From Heminiphilus faecis (GTDB lineage Bacteria; Bacteroidota; Bacteroidia; Bacteroidales; Muribaculaceae), in contig NZ_VSMC01000010.1 of NCBI RefSeq assembly GCF_008728965.1, positions 40,863 through 104,862 of the forward strand: DNA of 64,000 nucleotides, written 5' to 3'. A model generated the notes under the pieces. That model had not been told where the DNA came from and made no database searches. It saw only the letters and a program-made list of their open reading frames with translations. How positions within the stretch are numbered: position 1 is the first letter of the stretch; each line of letters starts with the position of its first letter. The position numbers were made by a program, and so were the translations under genes. Positions 18,071 to 26,582 of the stretch are shown here, piece by piece.

Positions 18071-19021
18071 TCAATCCCAAAGCCGGTCGCGTATCGCAAA
18101 ACGCGGACGGTGCTTTACTTCGTTGAATATCTTGCCGATATATTCGCCAACCACACCTATGCTCATGAGTATAAGACTGCCGAGAAACCACACCGAAAGC
18201 ATGATGGAAGTCCATCCGTCTATAGTCGAATGGGCGAAATAGGACGAAAAGATATATATAGCCACAAGCACATCGATGAGCAGCAGCACGAGCCCCACTA
18301 CAAATATGATGCGTATCGGTTTGGCCGAAAACGATGTTATGCCGTCAATAGAGAAACTGAGCATCTTGGCAAGCGGATATTTGGACTCTCCAGCCACTCG
18401 TTCATGACGCTCGTAAGTCACAACAGCCGTATCAAGACCGATCTGCGGCACTATACCGCGCAAAAACAGATTGCTCTCACCATACTCGCCCAGCAGTTCG
18501 AGTGCACGCCGACTCATCAGACGGTAGTCGGCATGGTCATAAACCGTATCAAGCCCCATGCGGTGTTGCAAAGAATAAAATGCATGAGCCGTAGTACGTT
18601 TAAACCACGTATCTGTAGCCCGACTCGACCTTACGCCGTAAACAATCTCCTTACCTTGGACAAACAGTTTTACCATTTCCACAATGGCTTCAGGATCGTC
18701 CTGAAGGTCGGCATCTATAGACACAGCCGCGTCACAAAGGTCCTTGACAGCCATAAGACCGGCAAGCAACGCATATTGGTGGCCCCGGTTATGGGCCAGC
18801 GATATGCCCTTAAGCCGCTTGTCGTCGGCATGAAGCCGCTCAATAACGCCCCATGTGCCATCACGGCTGCCGTCGTTGCTGCACAAAATGTAGCTGTCGG
18901 GCGACACAAGTCCGTCAGCCGACATACGGTCTAAAAGTCCGAGGAGCCGCGCTACCGAAATAGGCAGCGCGGCTTCCTCGTTGTAACATGGCACCACTAT
19001 GGCGATTACGGGTAGCGACAC
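18071..19021 (-). CDS. membrane glycosyltransferase family 2 (GtrB/DPM-like)
   Basis: A 316-residue polyprenyl-phosphate sugar transferase type. The N-terminal GT-A domain has VVPCYNEEAALP, SNDGSRDGT, HNRGHQYALLAG and the DADLQDDP metal motif; the C-terminus has two membrane spans (IIFVVGLVLLLIDVLVAIYI and SIMLSVWFLGSLILMSIGVVG). Such enzymes move glucose, mannose or a related sugar onto undecaprenyl phosphate for periplasmic glycosylation; the sugar cannot be told here. It starts 12 bp after proS, so the two are probably cotranscribed. Confidence 0.9.
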   Translation of the reverse strand: MSLPVIAIVVPCYNEEAALPISVARLLGLLDRMSADGLVSPDSYILCSNDGSRDGTWGVIERLHADDKRLKGISLAHNRGHQYALLAGLMAVKDLCDAAVSIDADLQDDPEAIVEMVKLFVQGKEIVYGVRSSRATDTWFKRTTAHAFYSLQHRMGLDTVYDHADYRLMSRRALELLGEYGESNLFLRGIVPQIGLDTAVVTYERHERVAGESKYPLAKMLSFSIDGITSFSAKPIRIIFVVGLVLLLIDVLVAIYIFSSYFAHSTIDGWTSIMLSVWFLGSLILMSIGVVGEYIGKIFNEVKHRPRFAIRDRLWD

Positions 19022-19033
19022 GGCAATAAAGTA

Positions 19034-20515
19034 TTAATAGTTACGTGCGAATATCACGCGACGAGCCGAGGGCTTGCCGGTGACCATACAGAATCCGGGA
19101 GTATCATCGCCGTCAAGAGGCACACATCGTATAGTGGCCTTGGTCTCGGCCTTGACCTTCTCCTCGGTCTCGGTAGTACCGTCCCAATGGGCGAGGATAA
19201 ATCCACCCTTCTCAATCTCGACCTTGAACTCTTCATAGCTGTCCACGGTACGGGTCATCGACTCGCGGTGACGCAGAGCCTTCTGATAAATATTGTTCTG
19301 TATATCCTCAAGCAGGTTCTGCACGAATGCGGCTATGCCTTCAAGCGGCTCAATCTGCTTTTCGAGAGTATCGCGACGCATGACCTCGACTGTGCCGTTT
19401 TCAATGTCACGGGCGCCTATGGCAAGACGCACGGGCACACCTTTAAGTTCGTAGTCGGCAAACTTGAAGCCGGGACGACGGTTTTCTGCATCATCATACT
19501 TGACACTTATGCCGAGAGCCTTGAGCTGATTCACTATAGGCTCCACCACCTTGCTTATTTCGGCGAGCTGCTCGCTGTTCTTGTATATAGGCACAATCAC
19601 CACCTGTATCGGAGCCAAGTGAGGAGGCAACACGAGTCCGTTGTCATCGGAGTGAGTCATGATAAGAGCACCCATAAGACGTGTCGATACACCCCAAGAG
19701 TTGGCCCACACATATTCGGGTTGATTATCCTTGTTGATGAATGTAACGTCAAACGCCTTGGCGAAGTTCTGCCCGAGATTGTGCGACGTACCTGACTGGA
19801 GTGCCTTTCCGTCCTGCATCATAGCCTCTATCGTGTAAGTGTTGAGTGCTCCGGCGAAACGTTCGTTGGCCGACTTGACACCCTTGATCACCGGCATGGC
19901 CATGTACTTTTCAGCAAAGTCGGCATACAGGTTTATCATCTGCACCGTGCGGGCTTCCGACTCCTCGGCAGTGGCATGGGCGCAGTGGCCTTCCTGCCAC
20001 AGAAATTCGGCCGTACGCAGAAACATGCGTGTACGCATCTCCCAGCGCATCACGTTGGCCCACTGGTTGCACAACACGGGCAGATCGCGATAACTGTGTA
20101 TCCAGTTCTTATATGTTCCCCATATGATGGTCTCCGATGTAGGACGCACTATAAGCTCCTCTTCGAGGCGTGCGTCGGGGTCAACGATAACGCCGTTGCC
20201 GTTGGGGTCGTTTTTCAGACGGTAGTGGGTAACTACGGCACACTCTTTGGCAAAGCCTTCGACATGCTCGGCCTCGCGGCATAAAAACGACTTCGGTATC
20301 AGAAGCGGGAAATAGGCGTTTTGCACTCCCGTCTCCTTAAACATACGGTCGAGTGTCTGCTGCATCTTCTCCCATATAGCATAGCCGTAGGGCTTGATCA
20401 CCATACAGCCGCGCACCGCGCTCTGCTCAGCCAGATCAGCCTTTACCACCAGTTCGTTATACCACTTCGAATAGTCCTCACTGCGTTTGGTGAGGTCTTT
20501 TAGTTCTTTTGCCAT
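19034..20515 (-). CDS. proS: prolyl-tRNA synthetase (archaeal/eukaryote-like type)
   Basis: ProS charges tRNA-Pro. The 493-residue form lacks the editing insertion of the long bacterial type and belongs to the shorter type 3 group. Class II motifs are visible: [19 protein letters not shown], motif 2 [27 protein letters not shown], and motif 3 near [20 protein letters not shown]. The anticodon-binding domain follows ([11 protein letters not shown]). The C-terminal Zn-like region is short. A promoter with TTG-N20-TAATTTTG sits upstream, giving about a 40-nt leader. Confidence 0.97.
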   Translation of the reverse strand: MAKELKDLTKRSEDYSKWYNELVVKADLAEQSAVRGCMVIKPYGYAIWEKMQQTLDRMFKETGVQNAYFPLLIPKSFLCREAEHVEGFAKECAVVTHYRLKNDPNGNGVIVDPDARLEEELIVRPTSETIIWGTYKNWIHSYRDLPVLCNQWANVMRWEMRTRMFLRTAEFLWQEGHCAHATAEESEARTVQMINLYADFAEKYMAMPVIKGVKSANERFAGALNTYTIEAMMQDGKALQSGTSHNLGQNFAKAFDVTFINKDNQPEYVWANSWGVSTRLMGALIMTHSDDNGLVLPPHLAPIQVVIVPIYKNSEQLAEISKVVEPIVNQLKALGISVKYDDAENRRPGFKFADYELKGVPVRLAIGARDIENGTVEVMRRDTLEKQIEPLEGIAAFVQNLLEDIQNNIYQKALRHRESMTRTVDSYEEFKVEIEKGGFILAHWDGTTETEEKVKAETKATIRCVPLDGDDTPGFCMVTGKPSARRVIFARNY

Positions 20516-20558
20516 AGCAAAATCCTGTATTTATGTTGTGTAATTTATTTTAACGGCA

Positions 20559-20589
20559 CAAAATTAGATAAAAAACCTCATACCCACAA
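20559..20589 (-). promoter_or_regulatory. proS promoter
   Basis: On the minus strand TTG at 20589-20587, 20-nt spacer, TAATTTTG at 20566-20559. It predicts transcription starting about 40 nt before the proS ATG. Confidence 0.65.
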
Positions 20590-20658
20590 CTTCTTATATC
20601 CTCTTTTTAGACTGTATATCGAGCCTGAGGCGAAGCCCAAAAGTACATAGCTCGACAA

Positions 20659-20699
20659 TAGGCTGGCATAGGTGACGTACTGTCACCTATGCCAGCCTA
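20659..20699. repeat. perfect 18-bp hairpin between pspC-like gene and proS
   Basis: Arms 20659-20676 and 20682-20699 (TAGGCTGGCATAGGTGAC and its exact complement) flank a 5-nt loop GTACT. It lies 21 bp beyond the stop of the PspC gene, so it may stop transcription of that operon, but no T-tract follows on either strand. An outer pair ATAGCTC/GAGCTAT (20647-20653, 20717-20723) could extend the structure. Confidence 0.65.
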
Positions 20700-20719
20700 C
20701 ACGATCTCCGTACATTGAG

Positions 20720-22474
20720 CTATCGGCCATGTTCAGGCGACAGTTCAAAGGCAGTGGCCGAGAGCCATGTGCCGTCCCACGTCTTTGACACCACGTCATT
20801 GGTCACACCGTAGGTAAGAACACTGTCGGCACCCACCTTTATGCCGTTGACAGCCACACGCGACCATCCGTAACCTTTGCTGCGATTCACCCTGACAAGC
20901 GCACTAAGGCGGTCGCGGTCAGGAAGCACGACCGAGTCGGGCACTTCAAGAGCTTTTTTAGCATCGGCCCATACAGAGCCTCCCTTGTTGCCACACACCG
21001 GCACATCGACAGCATAACGTTTATCCGCGCCATTCACGGCAAAGACCTCGCAACCGTTGCCGTCAGTACGTGCCACGGCCTGCAATGTATAAATTCCGGG
21101 CGCCACTTTCACTGTACGCACCACCTCATAGGTCATATCGCCCGATTTGTTGTAGGCATCAAGATAGAAGCGCTCTTTGTTGCCGGAATAGTGCTCGCCC
21201 GACATCATGTAATGAGCGTCAAGATTGCGGTTCTTGACCGCCCTCCACCCCTGCTCTTCAAGAAATTTAAGCTGTTCGCGATTGCGATTTTCATTAATCT
21301 GCTCACGACGCTTCTTTTGGTCCTCGGCAAGCTTTCTTTGTTTCTCTCTACGCTCTTCGCGCTGCTCTACACGCATCCTATCCAGTTCCAATCTATTTAT
21401 ACGCATTATATGCGCTATCTGGACCCATGAACCGATAGACAGCACCACCGCCACTACCCATGCTATGACACAACCCAAAATCACCGGTGTCGATATGGCT
21501 ATAACCCGCTTCATAGACCGCATGAACACATAGACACCAAAACCTACCGTCAACGCAAGCGCCACAACCATCGATATACAGCACAACCATAGCAATGGCA
21601 ACGGGCACACAGACATCATCTGCCCAAGTTCGGTATCTTTAATACCGACATTACCGATAGAAGAAAGCAGATACCAGCATATATACACAAGGAGTCCTAT
21701 CAAAATCACGGCACTTATAAGCAGCACCACTGCTCCCGATACATAAAAAAACGACTTAAACAAAAAGCTCACCATACGGCCAAAACCATCGATAAACGTA
21801 CGGCCTCCCGCATTATCACCGGTCGGTGTGTCATTCAGTATCTCATCACGCAGATTATCGATATTGACAGGTTCGCCGCGCATTTCAAGACGCTGTGCGG
21901 GGGTATCGGCCGCGGGTATGGCAGCCCAACATACTATATACAGCGTCATAATAAACAGAAACGGCGGCACAAAAACAGGTAGCGCAAGGATTCCGGTCAG
22001 AGTCATTAACGCCAAGATAATTACAAGCAGTCGAAGCCACTTGGGATTCACACCTATATAATATCCAAGTCCGGCAAGCACACCACCGAGTATTTTGTGC
22101 TCAACGTCGCGATACAATTTTTTAACTGCCCTGACAGGCACCTCAGGCATACCATACTCTTCACCTGCATCAGCCCCGGACGACGGCTCTGTACGGGCAT
22201 CGTCATCATACACTCCACCAAGTTCCTCGGGACTGCCTATACGGTTTATTATATACTGCACGTCCTCGATAGTGACCGGCGTGTTGTTTCCGCCATGGAG
22301 CTCCCCCATCAGCTCGGCGGCCCTTGACTCTATATCATCGGCAATCTCTTTCCCTCCCTCTTGTCGCGAGAAATAAGCCCGCATATTGTCAAGATATCTC
22401 TTAAGCAATTCATAAGCATCTTCGTCTATAGGATATAATACACCCGATATGTTGACTGCTATATTCTTTTTCAT
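20720..22474 (-). CDS. PspC domain membrane protein
   Basis: A 584-residue inner-membrane protein. An N-terminal cytoplasmic part (about residues 1-115) is followed by a PspC domain (KKLYRDVEHKILGGVLAGLGYYIG then two hydrophobic segments near residues 148-190), three more membrane segments, a charged coiled-coil stretch rich in R, E and Q (about residues 360-410), and a C-terminal beta-rich domain. In Bacteroidota such proteins are paired with a PadR regulator, as here (21 bp apart). An envelope-stress role is inferred by comparison with phage-shock PspC, not proven for this architecture. Confidence 0.85.
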   Translation of the reverse strand: MKKNIAVNISGVLYPIDEDAYELLKRYLDNMRAYFSRQEGGKEIADDIESRAAELMGELHGGNNTPVTIEDVQYIINRIGSPEELGGVYDDDARTEPSSGADAGEEYGMPEVPVRAVKKLYRDVEHKILGGVLAGLGYYIGVNPKWLRLLVIILALMTLTGILALPVFVPPFLFIMTLYIVCWAAIPAADTPAQRLEMRGEPVNIDNLRDEILNDTPTGDNAGGRTFIDGFGRMVSFLFKSFFYVSGAVVLLISAVILIGLLVYICWYLLSSIGNVGIKDTELGQMMSVCPLPLLWLCCISMVVALALTVGFGVYVFMRSMKRVIAISTPVILGCVIAWVVAVVLSIGSWVQIAHIMRINRLELDRMRVEQREERREKQRKLAEDQKKRREQINENRNREQLKFLEEQGWRAVKNRNLDAHYMMSGEHYSGNKERFYLDAYNKSGDMTYEVVRTVKVAPGIYTLQAVARTDGNGCEVFAVNGADKRYAVDVPVCGNKGGSVWADAKKALEVPDSVVLPDRDRLSALVRVNRSKGYGWSRVAVNGIKVGADSVLTYGVTNDVVSKTWDGTWLSATAFELSPEHGR

Positions 22475-22495
22475 AATTCTATATTGATTTAATGG

Positions 22496-22819
22496 TTATG
22501 ACTTAATAAGATTTACTGTGGCTACAAGCGAGGCCCATGCACTGTCGAGTTGTTCGAGAAACGCCGCCCCGCTCTCGGTCAGCAGATAATATTTGCGTGG
22601 CGGCCCCTGCGTGGACTCCCGCCACTCGTAGCTTAACAGGCCGTCATTTTTCAACCGCGTAAGAAGCGGATAGAGCGTGCCCTCGACTACGATAAGTTCG
22701 GCGGCTTTCAGCCGGGCAATTATGTCAGAGGCGTAACACGACTCTTTACGCAGCAGAAGCATGACACAATACTCAAGCATACCCTTGCGCATCTGTGATT
22801 TTGCATTGTCGACATTCAT
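22496..22819 (-). CDS. PadR family transcriptional regulator
   Basis: A 107-residue winged-helix repressor: KGMLEYCVMLLLRKESCYASDI, then the PadR signature VEGTLYPLLTRLKNDGLLSYEW and the wing GPPRKYYLLTESG. The ATG at 22819 matches the family N-terminus (MNVDNAKSQMRKGMLE); a longer reading from 22852 is not needed. It leads the PspC operon. A perfect palindrome on its own promoter suggests autorepression. Confidence 0.94.
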   Translation of the reverse strand: MNVDNAKSQMRKGMLEYCVMLLLRKESCYASDIIARLKAAELIVVEGTLYPLLTRLKNDGLLSYEWRESTQGPPRKYYLLTESGAAFLEQLDSAWASLVATVNLIKS

Positions 22820-22849
22820 TGTGATAATACTGTTTATTGGTTGACATCG

Positions 22850-22890
22850 CAAAGGTATGTATAATTATTGTACTATGCAATACATAGTAC
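22850..22890 (-). promoter_or_regulatory. padR-pspC promoter with palindromic operator on the -33 element
   Basis: On the minus strand TTG at 22880-22878, 20-nt spacer, TACCTTTG at 22857-22850. The -33 TTG lies in the centre of a perfect inverted repeat GTACTATG-N5-CATAGTAC (22870-22877 and 22883-22890). A repressor bound there would mask the -33 element, as expected for PadR autoregulation. Confidence 0.75.
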
Positions 22891-22929
22891 CTTATATTTT
22901 CCTGTATTTTTTATCTTTTCGACAAATCA

Positions 22930-22961
22930 TTTGTTATATTTGCCTAACGTAACTATATTTG
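22930..22961 (+). promoter_or_regulatory. promoter of the TPR regulator gene
   Basis: TTTG at 22930-22933, 20-nt spacer, TATATTTG at 22954-22961. A second TATATTTG copy lies at 22935-22942. The leader to the ATG at 23013 would be about 45 nt. Confidence 0.65.
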
Positions 22962-23012
22962 CATCCTATTGATGCTTAAAATACACCAAAATTCATCACA
23001 CATAATATAATA

Positions 23013-24775
23013 ATGTATAAACTACTCCTTGTCTGCCTGATTTTGTTTGGAATATCTTTAGCTGCATGCCACCGCCAATCGGCCGTGGCGTCCATGCTCT
23101 CGTCGGCCGACTCCCTTATGGACCGGCGACCCGACTCCTCACTGGCCGTACTTGAAAACATACCGCCCGTCTTATTGACCGAAAAGGACGAGCAGGCACA
23201 TTATGCCCTGCTGCTCACTAAAGCCCGACATAAAAACTACATTGACGAGACCGATGACTCACTCATAAACATAGCACTCAAATACTACCGCCGACACAGC
23301 TCCGACAGCCTGCTTATGCAAAGTCTGTTTTACAAAGCAACTATACTATACAACTCTGCCAACTATTCACAGGCAATCATATCGGCCACAAAGGCCGAAG
23401 ACATCGCACGCGAGCTAAACGACAACTACTGGATAGCCCGCACATGCGAACTAATATCTGATATATACACGATGACATACTATCGAGAAGAAGCAGTCAA
23501 TTATACATTGGAAGCATCTAAATACTATCTGAAGTCGGGAAAGAAAACCAATTCCATGTACGCTTTGTTGGACCTCGCTTCCTGTTATGCCAATTTGGGC
23601 AATTACAATAGAAGCATACAACTTATTGACAGCATTAAAAATATAGCATACAAAGACCATCCCATAGATTCGACATTTATAGCATGCTGCATTAAATCAT
23701 CTATAACACTATATTTATGGACTGGAGAGTATCATAAATCTAAATACGCTTTCGAAAACTTATCAAAATTTAAAACAAATATCAATCTAACTGCAACTGA
23801 TTATGCCCGTATTACCGAGATTTATTTAAATCTGGGTGAAAAAGACAGCACTGAAAAATATTTAAATATCACATTAAATAAAGACCAACGTCTATTAGAT
23901 AAAATATCTGTACAATCACTGCTCTTGAATTACCATAAAAAGACGCACAATTATAAAAAAGCACTACAATATTCAGACAGTATTTTTGCTCTTCAGGATT
24001 CAACAGTGCACCAAGCGCTAAAACAATCTGTGATTACCGCCCAACGTGATCTATTCAGAATACAGACAAATATAGACCGCAAAAAGGTAAAACGCTTTCG
24101 TGCATATATTTTTACAGGTATTTTGTTTGCAATAATTATATTTTCATTTGGTACAGCATACCACAAGTTACGCATAAGACTTAAAAACGTTGAAATAGAC
24201 CGTAAAATGAATGAGGTGTTCATTCTATCTGAACAGAATAAATATCATAAAGATATAAACGACACATTAAAGAACAATCTTACTGTACAAAGCAAAAAGA
24301 TATCGCAACTCACCGATGACCTAACCAGCCAGCAAGACAAAAGCAATCGGATGAAGTCTCTTGTAGAAATTTATTTCAGGATAAATGGCATACTATTAAT
24401 GTACTATGCAATGAATTTTTTGAAAAAGGAACTTCTGATAAAACACGAGCATCAATAGTAAACGATGTGGAAAAAGAAATAACAAAAATATGTAATCCAA
24501 ATAGTTTAAATCTTATTGAAAACGGAGTAAACGATTGCATGGATAATATAATTAAAAAGCTGCGCAATCAATGCCCCCGATTCAAACAAGACGACTACAT
24601 ATTTTTTATGCTCATATATGCCGGTTTCTCACCCCGAGCCGTATGCATATTTACAAACATAAAACTAAAAAACTATTACAATAAACGCGCGAGACTAATT
24701 GATCGAATCGAAAGAACAGACGCCCCCGACAAAGAATTGTTTATCGCCAAACTCAAGCAACGGTCTAAATATTAG
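23013..24775 (+). pseudogene. TPR signalling regulator with DUF6377-like C-terminus, interrupted by a -1 frameshift
   Basis: The first frame encodes an exported/anchored protein: signal segment with a lipobox-like LAAC (Cys19), tetratricopeptide-type helices (about residues 40-340), a membrane span (YIFTGILFAIIIFSFGTAY) and a coiled coil. It then loses homology-like sequence after SLVEIYFR and stops at 24458. In the -1 frame from position 24380 the protein continues as DKWHTINVLCNEFFE and runs without a stop to 24775, ending with the helix-turn-helix-like QDDYIFFMLIYAGFSPRAV. Rejoined, it is about 587 residues, the usual size of these Bacteroidota regulators. One missing G at AGG-GATAAA explains it; true mutation, sequencing error and slippage cannot be told apart. 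Confidence 0.82.
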
Positions 24776-24995
24776 GCAATTAAATACCCGCCCCTCCATT
24801 AAACCAATAATCAGCTGACTATCAACCACTTGCACTCCACATTATAAATGAGGAAAATATCACATTCTCATCAAATAATAACAAACTGGATACCAATTAT
24901 TTACATCTCTCAATGAGGAATTTTAATTAAGCCATATTTTAGTTTAATACGGCTGTTTTGCTATAAATTTGCAGAAATTAATTTATCATACAAAT

Positions 24996-25373
24996 ATGAC
25001 AAAACATCTTATTTTACTAACCGCAATCTTATTGATATCAATGATGTCTAATAACTTTAGCCTTTATGGTAAAGGCTATGGAAATAAAAGAGACATCGAG
25101 TTGCAGGAGCGACATAACAGACAACGTCCTCGATGCCCTTCACGCCAAAGAATTGAATGTTTTTACATCGATGGGAATATCTATATAGTTTTCGATGTTC
25201 CAGAAGGGAATGCCTCGTTATCAATTACCGATTTAATTGATAACAGCACATATAATTATAACTTTAGTACTACGTCCTCCAGTATAATATACGTTGGAGA
25301 TATATCCCACACCTCTCAACTCAGAATTGAAACAGATTACGGAAACGTATATGAAGGTTATTTAACCGAATAA
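24996..25373 (+). CDS. small exported protein, DUF3244-like
   Basis: A 125-residue exported protein. The ATG at 24996 gives a signal peptide (MTKHLILLTAILLISMMS); a TAAATTTG -7 element lies at 24964-24971. The mature part has a basic, Arg-rich stretch followed by a beta-sandwich-like domain (YIDGNIYIVFDVPEGNASLSITD and a final YGNVYEGYL strand), reminiscent of the DUF3244 family of secreted Bacteroidota proteins. Assignment is by eye and tentative; function unknown. It is AT-rich and follows the frameshifted regulator, which may have controlled it. Confidence 0.6.
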   Translation: MTKHLILLTAILLISMMSNNFSLYGKGYGNKRDIELQERHNRQRPRCPSRQRIECFYIDGNIYIVFDVPEGNASLSITDLIDNSTYNYNFSTTSSSIIYVGDISHTSQLRIETDYGNVYEGYLTE

Positions 25374-25410
25374 ACATTATCTTTTTTATTAACCAATCAT
25401 TTCATTAATT

Positions 25411-25518
25411 ATGAGAAAATTTATTTACCCATTTGCATTTATGCTTATGGTAGCCGGACTATCGGCATGCAGTAACTCACAGGATGTAATTTCCCGGATT
25501 ACAATAACAGACCGGTAG
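25411..25518 (+). pseudogene. truncated lipoprotein start
   Basis: A 35-codon frame beginning MRKFIYPFAFMLMVAGLSAC-SNS, a textbook lipoprotein signal with lipobox LSAC, then only about 15 more residues. The TAG stop (25516-25518) belongs to the first GTAG of the REPIN-like element, so the gene appears to have been cut short by insertion or by rearrangement there. No continuation of the mature protein is recognisable downstream. It may instead be a real tiny lipoprotein, which is less likely. Confidence 0.55.
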
Positions 25519-25671
25519 GGGCGCCAGTATTACGGCGCCCGCATATCCGGAAGGCCATATGTCAAGTGGATATATTGAGGACCATACAGGCACTCCAAAA
25601 GCAGTGCAGGCAAAACGGTTGCGGAAGACCATTCGGGTCGTAGCCGGGCGCCGTGGTACTGGCGCCCCTAC
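25515..25671. repeat. REPIN-like element (two inverted REP hairpins)
   Basis: Two 27-nt arms, 25515-25541 and 25645-25671, match as inverted repeats at 25 of 27 positions and are 103 bp apart. Each arm is itself a hairpin (GGGCGCC, 8-nt loop, GGCGCCC) preceded at its outer end by GTAG. GTAG next to a GC-rich hairpin is the feature that RAYT (REP-associated tyrosine transposase) enzymes recognise in other bacteria. No RAYT gene is in the window. The element is much more GC-rich than its surroundings. Confidence 0.72.
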
Positions 25672-25810
25672 TGACGTATGCGCAACTTAACAATCGGCTT
25701 CCCTTGTTAAACCTATAATTTCCAAATCATAGGTTTTAATTTGGAACGCCGACAAGAGATGCTAACTTCACTTTGACCAAACACTTATTTAATTTCACAT
25801 TATTTTTTTT
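25672..25810. other. AT-rich gap with a small hairpin
   Basis: No gene is seen between the REPIN-like element and the barrel gene. The stretch holds a hairpin AAACCTAT-N12-ATAGGTTT (25709-25716, 25729-25736) followed by TTAATTT, which could end transcription, and the T-rich leader of the next gene. No strong promoter match was found. Confidence 0.4.
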
Positions 25811-26470
25811 ATGAGACCTAACTTTTCATTTATTTCAGTTTTGCTAATTGCAATGGTAACCAACATCAGCCTGTCGGCACAGAGTCTCCGTTGGGGAGCA
25901 CAGGCAGGAGTCAACATCAACGCACCCGACAGCGAGAACACCCGCATAGGCTTCAATGTGGGCGGCAAGGCGGAGTATAATTTCCGTTCGCCGTCAAAAG
26001 GATGGCTCGTCGATGCCGAGGTAAATCTGTCGTATATACCCTACGGGCAAAAGGTTTCCTATGAACATGAAACCACTCCGGGCGGAACTTGGCAACCATC
26101 AAAAACAGCCGACTTCAACAACAATACCTACTTCCTGAACCTCCCCGTCACTGCCGGCTACAGAGTGGCAGTAAGCGACAATGTGAGCATCAATATCAAC
26201 GCCGGTATGTTTTTTAATGTCGGACTCTGGGGCCGTGCCAAGCTGAAATATCCCGGATTCGACATGGACGAAAGCTCGTTCAAGAAAGGCAGCGAAGGCG
26301 GCGACATGAAGCGCTTCAATTACGGAGCCATAGTAAAAGCCGGCTTGCAGTTCAAAGAGCACTACCAGCTGTCGGTGTCATACAACAACGGCTTGTCGAA
26401 ACCGGGCTACAACCACGCCATGACCAACCGTCAGCGCATGTTCAACATATCGCTCGGCTACATTTTCTGA
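25811..26470 (+). CDS. outer membrane beta-barrel protein (porin family)
   Basis: A 219-residue exported barrel. The signal peptide runs MRPNFSFISVLLIAMVTNISLSA-Q. The mature part has alternating strands typical of the small Bacteroidota OMP_b-brl family: LRWGAQAGVNINAP, IGFNVGGKAEYNF, YFLNLPVTAGYRV, and a final aromatic strand FNISLGYIF. It resembles in size and layout the barrel at 77-703 but not in sequence. A 14-bp terminator follows 24 bp after the stop. Confidence 0.82.
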   Translation: MRPNFSFISVLLIAMVTNISLSAQSLRWGAQAGVNINAPDSENTRIGFNVGGKAEYNFRSPSKGWLVDAEVNLSYIPYGQKVSYEHETTPGGTWQPSKTADFNNNTYFLNLPVTAGYRVAVSDNVSININAGMFFNVGLWGRAKLKYPGFDMDESSFKKGSEGGDMKRFNYGAIVKAGLQFKEHYQLSVSYNNGLSKPGYNHAMTNRQRMFNISLGYIF

Positions 26471-26493
26471 CACAACATATAAATTTGATTCAT

Positions 26494-26530
26494 TAAAATA
26501 GGCCATGAAGTGTTGACATGGCCTATTTTA
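26494..26530 (+). terminator. terminator after the barrel gene
   Basis: A perfect 14-bp stem (26494-26507 and 26517-26530, TAAAATAGGCCATG and complement) with a 9-nt loop and a T/A-rich tail. The loop contains TTGACA, which also serves as the -33 element of the pepP promoter. Confidence 0.75.
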
Positions 26531-26543
26531 TTTATTATCTTTG
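26513..26543 (+). promoter_or_regulatory. pepP promoter overlapping the preceding terminator
   Basis: TTG at 26513-26515, 20-nt spacer, TATCTTTG at 26536-26543, giving a leader of about 35 nt. The -33 element lies in the terminator loop. Confidence 0.65.
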
Positions 26544-26582
26544 ACCCTGACTTAACAACACCGTATATTCAATACCAACATC

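Noticed and set aside
18068..18934. A 288-codon plus-strand frame opposite the GtrB-like gene.
   Set aside because: The minus strand has a complete glycosyltransferase with all motifs; the plus frame has no recognisable domain.
24467..24775. A separate small gene after the TPR regulator.
   Set aside because: Its sequence is the missing C-terminus of the regulator and is continuous with it in the -1 frame from 24380; it was merged.
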